This document shows positions 1 to 4,607 of a stretch of 6,063 nucleotides of DNA, piece after piece; within the stretch, counting starts at the first letter, position 1; every line of letters starts with the position of its first letter. Made by a program: the position numbers and the translations under genes. The DNA is from an uncultured Flavobacteriia bacterium. Its GTDB lineage: Bacteria > Bacteroidota > Bacteroidia > Flavobacteriales > Flavobacteriaceae. Location of the stretch: the NCBI GenBank assembly GCA_946482495.1, contig CAMLRV010000145.1, positions 1-6,063 of the forward strand. Reading direction: 5' to 3'. The notes below the pieces were generated by a model that saw nothing but the letters and a program-made list of their open reading frames with translations, was not told the origin of the DNA and ran no database searches.

Positions 1-294
1 ACGGGGAATATTTTGAACTTCCCAGAAACTGATCCAGAAGCTTACAAAAAAAGCTCGCCAATTTATTTTGCTGATAACTTGAAAGGAAATCTTGTTATGC
101 TTCACGGAATGGTTGATGACAACGTTGAATATAAAGATATTGTGCGTTTGTCACAGCGTTTTATAGAATTGCAGAAAAAGAATTGGAGCTTGGCTTCCTT
201 TCCTGTAGAATCTCACGGTTTCAAAGAAACTTATTCATGGATAGATGAATACAGCAGAATATTAAATTTATTTAATGAAACACTTTTGAAATAA
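1..294 (+). CDS. S9-family serine peptidase (DPP IV-like), C-terminal end only
   Basis: This is the last 97 residues of a larger protein whose 5' part lies outside the window; the frame is open from base 1 and ends at TAA 292-294. The fragment matches the end of the alpha/beta-hydrolase domain of prolyl oligopeptidase family S9, subfamily DPP IV / prolyl tripeptidyl peptidase. HGMVDDNV (visible residues 35-42) corresponds to the HGTADDNV segment of DPP IV that carries the catalytic Asp, and ESHGF (70-74) carries the catalytic His. The catalytic Ser (GWSYGG-type motif) would lie upstream of the window. Such enzymes usually act in the periplasm or outside the cell, removing dipeptides or tripeptides after proline; that location and specificity are family knowledge, since no signal peptide is visible here. 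An internal TTG at 13 is not a real start. The assignment to S9 is firm, the exact subfamily less so. Confidence 0.9.
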   Translation, partial: TGNILNFPETDPEAYKKSSPIYFADNLKGNLVMLHGMVDDNVEYKDIVRLSQRFIELQKKNWSLASFPVESHGFKETYSWIDEYSRILNLFNETLLK

Positions 295-412
295 GTATTC
301 AGTGTTCAGTTTTCAGTAATCAGTTTTTGAAAAAAATGATCTCTGGCTAAATAAATGAGCACTTCTTATTAAAAATCTGAACATTAAAAAAAAACTGAAC
401 ACTGACTACTTA
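292..412. repeat. Long-range inverted repeat flanking the S9-purC gap
   Basis: Arm 292-313 and arm 391-412 are reverse complements at 21 of 22 positions, including the uninterrupted 13-mer AGTGTTCAGTTTT (301-313) against AAAACTGAACACT (391-403). The spacer is 77 nt. The left arm starts inside the stop codon of the S9 peptidase, and the right arm ends about 17 nt before the purC -7 box. The spacer is AT-rich and shows no open frame or recognisable domain. It could form a large stem-loop at the end of the peptidase mRNA, or be a small dispersed intergenic repeat. No transposase or target-site duplication is visible. Confidence 0.75.
297..324. repeat. Heptad tandem repeat, four copies of NNTCAGT
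   Basis: Four consecutive 7-bp units end in TCAGT: attCAGT (297-303), gttCAGT (304-310), tttCAGT (311-317) and aatCAGT (318-324). The CAGT core is invariant and the first three bases vary. The opposite orientation recurs at 394-410 as ACTG, ACTG, ACT, again at 7-bp pitch, forming the right arm of the inverted repeat. Similar CAGT-rich strings are, as far as I recall, common between genes in Flavobacterium; their function is not known to me. Confidence 0.75.
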
Positions 413-428
413 AAACTATAAATAGTTT

Positions 429-436
429 TAAATTTG
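429..436 (+). promoter_or_regulatory. Probable purC promoter, Bacteroidota -7 box TAAATTTG
   Basis: TAAATTTG fits the Bacteroidota sigma-A -7 consensus TAnnTTTG and sits 28 nt before the purC ATG, which would place the transcript start near 441-443. No TTG is found at the expected 17-23 nt upstream, so the -33 element is weak or absent. The leader is A/C-rich with no Shine-Dalgarno sequence, as is usual in this phylum. The same octamer precedes the MFS gene. Confidence 0.6.
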
Positions 437-464
437 CATTCAGAAAAAACAACACAACAAACAA

Positions 465-1415
465 ATGAGCAATACAATCACAACTACAAATTTTAATTTC
501 CCGAACCAGAAATCAGTTTACCGCGGAAAAGTTAGAGAAGTTTATAATATTAACGACGAACTTTTGGTAATGGTAGCAACCGATAGACTTTCGGCTTTTG
601 ATGTGGTTTTGCCAAAAGGAATTCCGTACAAAGGACAAATCTTAAATCAGATTGCGACTAAGTTTATGGAATTGACAGAAGATATTGTTCCAAACTGGTT
701 AATTGCAACTCCTGATCCAAATGTTGCTGTTGGACATTTATGTGAGCCTTTTAAAGTAGAAATGGTAATTCGTGGATATTTATCTGGTCATGCTGCTCGT
801 GAATATGCTTTAGGAAAAAGAATCCTTTGTGGAGTAGAGATGCCTGAAGGTTTAAAAGAAAATGACAAATTTCCAACGCCAATTATTACGCCAACAACTA
901 AGGCTGATAATGGTTCGCACGATGAAGATATTTCTCGTGAAGCTATTTTAGCTAACGGAATTGTTACTGAAGAAGATTATCTAACATTAGAAAAATATAC
1001 TAGAGCTTTATACCAAAGAGGAACTGAAATTGCAGCATCTAGAGGTTTAATTTTAGTAGACACGAAATACGAATTCGGAAAAACAAAAGACGGTAAAATT
1101 GTTTTAATTGACGAAATTCATACGCCAGATTCTTCACGTTATTTTTATGCTGAAGGTTATCAAGAAAGACAAGACAATAACGAAGAACAAAAACAATTAT
1201 CAAAAGAATTTGTGCGTCGTTGGTTAATTGAAAATGGTTTTCAAGGTCAAGAAGGGCAACAAATACCTGAAATGACAGAAGAATATATCGCTTCGGTTTC
1301 AGATAGATATATCGAATTATTCGAAAATATTATTGGAGATAAATTTGTAAAAAGTGATATTTCAAATATTGAAGCTAGAATTCAAGAAAATGTAGAAGCA
1401 TATTTAGCGAAGTAA
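465..1415 (+). CDS. purC: Phosphoribosylaminoimidazole-succinocarboxamide synthase (SAICAR synthase)
   Basis: PurC ligates L-aspartate to CAIR with ATP to give SAICAR in cytosolic de novo purine synthesis. The 316-residue protein is the longer form, nearer in size to yeast Ade1 than to the roughly 237-residue E. coli enzyme. Visible family segments are YRGKVREVY (19-27) in the nucleotide-binding loop, ATDRLSAFD (38-46), the substrate-binding stretch [12 protein letters not shown] (99-110), TPTTKAD plus HDED (142-155), LVDTKYEFG (197-205, matching the second SAICAR synthetase signature) and [13 protein letters not shown] (215-227). ATG 465 is chosen because it follows the -7 box and an A-rich leader, and the N-terminus runs directly into the conserved core. 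The gene stands alone here, with its own promoter and a strong terminator 2 nt after the stop codon. No purine riboswitch is seen upstream. It looks intact. Confidence 0.97.
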   Translation: MSNTITTTNFNFPNQKSVYRGKVREVYNINDELLVMVATDRLSAFDVVLPKGIPYKGQILNQIATKFMELTEDIVPNWLIATPDPNVAVGHLCEPFKVEMVIRGYLSGHAAREYALGKRILCGVEMPEGLKENDKFPTPIITPTTKADNGSHDEDISREAILANGIVTEEDYLTLEKYTRALYQRGTEIAASRGLILVDTKYEFGKTKDGKIVLIDEIHTPDSSRYFYAEGYQERQDNNEEQKQLSKEFVRRWLIENGFQGQEGQQIPEMTEEYIASVSDRYIELFENIIGDKFVKSDISNIEARIQENVEAYLAK

Positions 1416-1416
1416 T

Positions 1417-1458
1417 AAATAAAAAAGGCTGGTATTATAATACCAGCCTTTTTTATTT
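1417..1458. terminator. Bidirectional intrinsic terminator, 42-nt perfect palindrome
   Basis: Bases 1417-1458 are a perfect palindrome centred between 1437 and 1438. Its stem contains AAAAAAGGCTGGTATTA paired with the reverse complement that follows it. The GC-rich block GGCTGG/CCAGCC is flanked by an A-run on the left and a T-run on the right, so RNA from either strand ends in a U-tract. It lies between convergent purC (+) and tcdA (-) and can serve both. Confidence 0.92.
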
Positions 1459-1460
1459 CG

Positions 1461-1496
1461 ACAAACCTGTCAGATTTAAAAATCTGACAGGTTTGT
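1461..1496. repeat. 36-nt hairpin with CTGTCAG/CTGACAG core next to tcdA stop
   Basis: Arm 1461-1477 (ACAAACCTGTCAGATTT) is perfectly reverse-complementary to arm 1480-1496 across a 2-nt spacer. The outer right end touches the tcdA stop codon (complement of 1496-1498). Each arm is itself close to palindromic: the 15-mer AAACCTGTCAGATTT differs from its reverse complement at only three positions, so alternative folds are possible. It lacks a clear U-tract of its own and sits 2 nt from the bidirectional terminator. It resembles CTGACAG-type intergenic palindromes that I believe are dispersed in Flavobacterium genomes. It may also protect the 3' end of the tcdA mRNA. Confidence 0.75.
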
Positions 1497-2212
1497 TACT
1501 TTCCAATCAAGTGTTTTACTACCGTTTCCGCTGCGTGTAAGCCAAAAAGTGCTGGCATCCAACTGTTAGTTCCGTAAAATGATTTTTTGAAGTTCGTGCC
1601 GTCTGTTGTCTTTAAACTGGTTTCGTCAGGATGTTCTAACGAGTAAACAGCTTTTACACCACTCGAAATTCCGGCTTTCTTCAATCTTTTTCTAATGTTT
1701 TTTGCTAACGGACAAACGTCTGTTTTGCTAATATCTTTTACAACAATTTTGTTAGATAGTAATTTACCACCAGCGCCCATGTTGCTAATCACTTTAACCT
1801 TTTTACGTTTCGCTGCAACAATTAAATTTAATTTTGGCGTTACACTATCAATGCAGTCTAAAACGTAATCGAAATCGGGTGTAACAATCTCAATAGCGCG
1901 TTCTGGTGATAAAAACTCTTCTACACGTACTAAATTTAATTCTGGATTAATATCCATCAATCTATCACCAACGATTTTTACTTTAGGCAGTCCAACTGTA
2001 CTATGTAAAGCAGGTAATTGTCGGTTAATATTTGTGATATCAACAGTATCGCCATCTACAATGGTCATATTTCCAACACCAGCTCTGGCTAAAAATTCGG
2101 CAGCAAACGAACCCACACCACCTAATCCAACAACTAAAACGTTCGAATTTCTTAATCGAGTTAAACCTTCTTCTTTAAATAATAATTCTGCTCTTTCTTG
2201 CCACTTTGCCAT
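1496..2212 (-). CDS. tcdA: tRNA threonylcarbamoyladenosine dehydratase (TcdA/CsdL/YgdL family)
   Basis: TcdA is an E1-like, ATP-dependent enzyme that dehydrates t6A at position 37 of ANN-decoding tRNAs to the cyclic form ct6A. The 238-residue protein shows the ThiF/MoeB/HesA fold: nucleotide-binding VVGLGGVGS (27-35), the DGDTVDITNINRQ segment (53-65) with the Asp and Arg of the adenylation site, LDCIDSVTPK (118-127) and GAGGK (146-150). KTDVCPLAKNIRKRLKK (163-179) aligns with the E. coli TcdA stretch KTIQDPLAAKLRERLK, separating it from MoeB and ThiF; no MoeB-style zinc CxxC pairs are seen. It is about 30 residues shorter than the E. coli protein. It follows the TatD gene by 10 nt with no room for a promoter, so the two are probably cotranscribed. 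In some bacteria the cofactor partners CsdA/CsdE lie nearby, but none is in this window. Confidence 0.93.
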   Translation of the reverse strand: MAKWQERAELLFKEEGLTRLRNSNVLVVGLGGVGSFAAEFLARAGVGNMTIVDGDTVDITNINRQLPALHSTVGLPKVKIVGDRLMDINPELNLVRVEEFLSPERAIEIVTPDFDYVLDCIDSVTPKLNLIVAAKRKKVKVISNMGAGGKLLSNKIVVKDISKTDVCPLAKNIRKRLKKAGISSGVKAVYSLEHPDETSLKTTDGTNFKKSFYGTNSWMPALFGLHAAETVVKHLIGK

Positions 2213-2222
2213 AACTTATTCT

Positions 2223-2870
2223 TTATTGTTTAAAAACTGTTTGGTAATTATTCCAAACTACTTTCTTCATTTCTTCCACAGAAATGTTTTTACATTTTGC
2301 TGCAAAAGTATAAACTTCTTCCAAACTTTCCGAAATTGTATCTGTTTCTAAGAAAATTTTTTCATTCGGAATTTGTTTAAACACATCTCTTAATTCTGGA
2401 TTTCTTAATAGGTATTTTCCAAAAGACAAATGAAAATCCTGATTCAATAATTGTTTCGCTACTTGATAATTTTTTGAAAATCCATGAATGATAAAAGGGG
2501 AGGTGAGACCACTATTTTTTTTACATGAAATCACTTCGTCAAAGGAAGCAACGCAATGTAAAATTACGGGCTTTGAAACTTCATGTAAAAGGTTTAATTG
2601 TGTTTCAAAAACATCAATTTGAGTGCTATAGATTTTTTCTATGCGTTTATCTAAACCACACTCTCCCAATGCAATACATTCTTTTGTTAAAAGTTTTTCT
2701 TTAATCAATTTCAAATCATCATTCAATCTGCTTTCTTCGATATACCAAGGATGAATTCCGATAGAATATAGCGGAATTTCTTCTGAAAATTCATTCGGAT
2801 ATTGGTTTACAATTTCTAAATAATTTTCAGAATTAGTGTAAAAATGAGTATGTAAATTGACAAATTGCAT
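2223..2870 (-). CDS. TatD-family metal-dependent hydrolase (putative DNase)
   Basis: The 215-residue protein is a TIM-barrel amidohydrolase-type enzyme of the TatD family. Metal-ligand motifs appear in the usual order: NLHTH (H7, H9), IGIHPW (37-42), GECGLD (69-74, E70), LHC (H105), IHGFS (H129) and ETD (D177). Known family members are Mg- or Mn-dependent 3'-5' exonucleases, and some relatives deacylate D-aminoacyl-tRNA, so the substrate here is open. It is about 40 residues shorter than E. coli TatD, but all expected metal ligands are present, so I read it as a compact Bacteroidota version and not a truncation. The ATG at 2870 fits because HxH begins six residues later, as is typical. It is the first gene of a probable two-gene unit with tcdA and diverges from the MFS gene. 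Confidence 0.9.
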   Translation of the reverse strand: MQFVNLHTHFYTNSENYLEIVNQYPNEFSEEIPLYSIGIHPWYIEESRLNDDLKLIKEKLLTKECIALGECGLDKRIEKIYSTQIDVFETQLNLLHEVSKPVILHCVASFDEVISCKKNSGLTSPFIIHGFSKNYQVAKQLLNQDFHLSFGKYLLRNPELRDVFKQIPNEKIFLETDTISESLEEVYTFAAKCKNISVEEMKKVVWNNYQTVFKQ

Positions 2871-2884
2871 CTAAATTGTTTTTA

Positions 2885-2892
2885 CAAAAATA
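2885..2892 (-). promoter_or_regulatory. Probable promoter of the TatD-tcdA unit, -7 box TATTTTTG
   Basis: On the minus strand the complement of CAAAAATA reads TATTTTTG, matching TAnnTTTG. It lies 14 nt before the TatD start, giving a leader of only about 8-10 nt. No TTG is correctly spaced upstream, so the -33 element is not convincing. Confidence 0.45.
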
Positions 2893-2916
2893 ATGCTTTT
2901 TGACAAGTATTTTACT

Positions 2917-2924
2917 TAAATTTG
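2917..2924 (+). promoter_or_regulatory. Probable MFS gene promoter, -7 box TAAATTTG
   Basis: TAAATTTG is identical to the box before purC and ends 16 nt before the MFS ATG, implying a leader near 10 nt. A TTTTTGAC stretch at 2897-2904 could be the upstream element, but its TTG is only 14 nt from the box, shorter than the 17-23 nt usual in this phylum. The whole divergent region of 70 nt carries a -7 box for each direction. Confidence 0.5.
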
Positions 2925-2940
2925 TAACAGACAAAATATT

Positions 2941-4179
2941 ATGATTCAGAAAGCTTTTCTCAAATACATTTCTAATTTCAAAGGTTTTTCTCGTGAAATT
3001 TGGATACTTACACTTATAACTTTTATCAACAGAGCTGGAACAATGGTTTTACCATTTTTGTCCAAATACTTACATGAGGATTTGCATTTTTCACTTTCTC
3101 AGGTCGGTACCATTATGGTTTTCTTCGGATTCGGATCTATGTTAGGTTCTTGGTTAGGTGGTAAGTTATCTGATACGATTGGTTTTTACAAAATTATGAT
3201 ATTTAGTTTGCTAGTTAGTGGACTGATGTTTTTTGGGTTACGTTATATTACTTCATTTCATGGTTTATGTATTGCGATATTTATATTAATGACAATTGCC
3301 GACATGTTTCGACCTGCCATGTTCGTTTCAATCGGCGCTTATGCGAAGCCTGAAAATCGTACTCGTGCTTTAACTTTAGTTCGTTTGGCAATTAATTTAG
3401 GTTTTGCTGCTGGACCAGCTTTGGGTGGTTTGATTATTATGACAATTGGTTATAAAGGACTTTTTTGGGTAGATGGTATTACTTGTATTGCCGCAATTTT
3501 AATATTTTGGTTGAAAGTAAAAGAAAAGAAAAAATCAACCTACTTGGATAATGAACATCCAGGTGATGTGTTAATCGAATCAGTTTTTAAAGATAAAATT
3601 TATTGGTTGTTCTTAATGTCAACATTAATTGTTGGAATTATGTTTTTCCAATTGTTTACAACTATACCAATTTACCATCGAGAACAATTCGGACTTACCG
3701 AACTTCAAACAGGTTTATTGCTAACCCTAAATGGTGTTCTCGTTTTCTTTTTAGAAATGCCAATTGTAAATTATATTGAGAAGAATAAAGTCGACAAACT
3801 AAAGGTAATTATCTTAGGTTGTTTCTTAATGACTATTAGTTTGTTTTTGATGCTGGTGAATACTTGGGCAGGAATCTTAATTATTATGATGCTATTTATG
3901 ACATTTGCTGAAATGTTCAACTTCCCTTTTTCAAATGCTTTTGCGTTGAGTCGTGCTCCAAAACACCAACAAGGAAGATATATGGCCATATTTACTATGA
4001 GTTACAGTTTGGCACATATTTTAAGTGCGAAAATAGGGATGGCAATTATTGATAATAAAAAATATGGTTATCAAGGCAATTGGCTTTTCATGGGAACACT
4101 AGGTTTTATTGGAACTTTAATTGGAGTGTATGTTTATTATTTGGTTCAAAAAGAAAAACGAAACGTTAAAAATAGTTAA
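2941..4179 (+). CDS. MFS transporter, drug-efflux-like (DHA1-type)
   Basis: This 412-residue protein is strongly hydrophobic, with about 12 predicted membrane helices in two halves joined by a charged cytoplasmic loop near residues 191-219 (KVKEKKK). Motif A of the major facilitator superfamily is seen after the second helix as GGKLSDTIGFYK (73-84). Motif C, typical of drug/H+ antiporters, appears as GFAAGPALGG (154-163), preceded by conserved R148. DMFRPAM (121-127) resembles the helix-4 region of MdtH-like exporters. It therefore probably exports a small molecule using the proton gradient, in the inner membrane; the substrate cannot be told from sequence. ATG 2941 is the first in-frame start and follows a -7 box. 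No terminator follows, and its stop codon lies inside the first operator-like dyad of the BlaI gene, so some read-through into the BlaI/M56 unit is possible. Confidence 0.9.
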   Translation: MIQKAFLKYISNFKGFSREIWILTLITFINRAGTMVLPFLSKYLHEDLHFSLSQVGTIMVFFGFGSMLGSWLGGKLSDTIGFYKIMIFSLLVSGLMFFGLRYITSFHGLCIAIFILMTIADMFRPAMFVSIGAYAKPENRTRALTLVRLAINLGFAAGPALGGLIIMTIGYKGLFWVDGITCIAAILIFWLKVKEKKKSTYLDNEHPGDVLIESVFKDKIYWLFLMSTLIVGIMFFQLFTTIPIYHREQFGLTELQTGLLLTLNGVLVFFLEMPIVNYIEKNKVDKLKVIILGCFLMTISLFLMLVNTWAGILIIMMLFMTFAEMFNFPFSNAFALSRAPKHQQGRYMAIFTMSYSLAHILSAKIGMAIIDNKKYGYQGNWLFMGTLGFIGTLIGVYVYYLVQKEKRNVKNS

Positions 4180-4187
4180 ATAACTAT
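4172..4187. promoter_or_regulatory. Operator-like dyad 1 (ATAGTTA-AA-TAACTAT)
   Basis: A perfect 7-bp inverted repeat with a 2-bp spacer, centred between 4179 and 4180, overlaps the stop codon of the MFS gene. It is the best-formed site of a 20-bp-spaced series ahead of the BlaI gene. Its geometry, a short dyad with a central 2-bp gap, resembles BlaI/MecI operators (TACAnnTGTA core), though the sequence differs. Assignment to this repressor is inferred from position. Confidence 0.6.
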
Positions 4188-4191
4188 AAAA

Positions 4192-4207
4192 ATAGTTGCG
4201 TAACTAA
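4192..4207. promoter_or_regulatory. Operator-like dyad 2 (ATAGTTG-CG-TAACTAA), containing the -33 element
   Basis: The arms TAGTTG and TAACTA match at five of six pairs, and the centre lies between 4199 and 4200, exactly 20 bp after dyad 1. The left arm differs from dyad 1 by ending in G, which creates the TTG (4196-4198) at the -33 position of the promoter. A bound repressor would cover that element. Confidence 0.55.
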
Positions 4208-4226
4208 AAATATAGTTATAAGTTTG
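4196..4226 (+). promoter_or_regulatory. Promoter of the BlaI/M56 unit (TTG-N20-TAAGTTTG)
   Basis: TTG at 4196-4198 and TAAGTTTG at 4219-4226 are separated by 20 nt, matching the Bacteroidota pattern of TTG, 17-23 nt, then TAnnTTTG. The transcript would start near 4231-4234, about 12 nt before the ATG at 4245. This is the best-formed promoter in the window, and it is embedded in the operator-like array. Confidence 0.75.
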
Positions 4227-4227
4227 T
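4212..4227. promoter_or_regulatory. Degenerate operator-like site 3 overlapping the -7 box
   Basis: A perfect left half-site ATAGTTA (4212-4218) sits exactly 20 bp after that of dyad 2. The right half (AGTTTGT, 4221-4227) does not match TAACTAT, because it is occupied by the -7 box. It may be a half-site bound cooperatively. A further isolated ATAGTTA at 4239-4245 runs into the start codon, but at a 27-bp pitch. Confidence 0.4.
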
Positions 4228-4244
4228 GTAACAAAAAAATAGTT

Positions 4245-4604
4245 ATGCAAAAGTTAACCAATAAAGAAGAGGAAGTAATGCATATTTTATGGAAGCTTAA
4301 GAAAGCTTTCGTGAAAGATGTTTTGGCTGAGTTTAAAGAAGATAAACCACATTACAATACACTTTCTACAATTATCAGAAATTTAGAGGAAAAAGGGTAT
4401 GTTTCTTATAATGTGTATGGAAATACGCATCAATATCATCCAATTGTGGATATTGAAGAATACAGAAAAACTTTTATGAAAACAGCAATACAGAATTATT
4501 TTGGTAATTCGTATAAAAATTTGGTTTCGTATTTTGCTGAAGAAGAGAAAATTTCTGCAGACGAACTTCGTGAAATTTTAGATATTATCGAAAAAAAGAA
4601 ATAG
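4245..4604 (+). CDS. BlaI/MecI-family transcriptional repressor (penicillinase repressor family)
   Basis: The 119-residue protein has the BlaI/MecI layout: an N-terminal winged helix (LTNKEEEVMHILWKL at 4-18, recognition-helix region HYNTLSTIIRNLEEKGYV at 36-53, wing YGNTHQYHPIV at 58-68) followed by a helical dimerisation tail. Members bind dyad operators as dimers and are inactivated by proteolysis triggered by a membrane M56 partner, encoded here 3 nt downstream. By alignment from memory, the Asn-Phe cleavage site of staphylococcal BlaI falls at Y96-F97 in LVSYFAEE; that is inference. ATG 4245 is preferred over an in-frame TTG at 4224, because that TTG lies in the -7 box and the family usually begins MQKLT. 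It is probably autoregulated through the array at 4172-4245. The target need not be a beta-lactamase; none is in the window. Confidence 0.93.
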   Translation: MQKLTNKEEEVMHILWKLKKAFVKDVLAEFKEDKPHYNTLSTIIRNLEEKGYVSYNVYGNTHQYHPIVDIEEYRKTFMKTAIQNYFGNSYKNLVSYFAEEEKISADELREILDIIEKKK

Positions 4605-4607
4605 TGT

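Noticed and set aside
292..412. Inverted repeat as the ends of a miniature transposon (MITE)
   Set aside because: The geometry would fit, but no flanking target duplication is seen and the arms are built from 7-bp tandem units, so the repeat call is kept without a mobile-element label.
465..1415. Possible purine-responsive riboswitch ahead of purC
   Set aside because: Only about 25 nt separate the predicted transcript start from the ATG, too short for a riboswitch, and the upstream paired structure is the CAGT repeat.
2034..2351. Plus-strand open frame of 105 codons
   Set aside because: It lies antisense across the 5' part of tcdA and the 3' end of the TatD gene, both of which have clear family motifs. 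Its product has no recognisable domain and looks like a shadow.
3771..3989. Minus-strand open frame of 72 codons
   Set aside because: It is wholly antisense to the MFS transporter gene, with no promoter or family resemblance.
4224..4244. Upstream in-frame TTG start for the BlaI-family gene
   Set aside because: The TTG is part of the -7 box TAAGTTTG (4219-4226), so it would lie upstream of the transcript start. ATG 4245 gives the usual MQKLT beginning.
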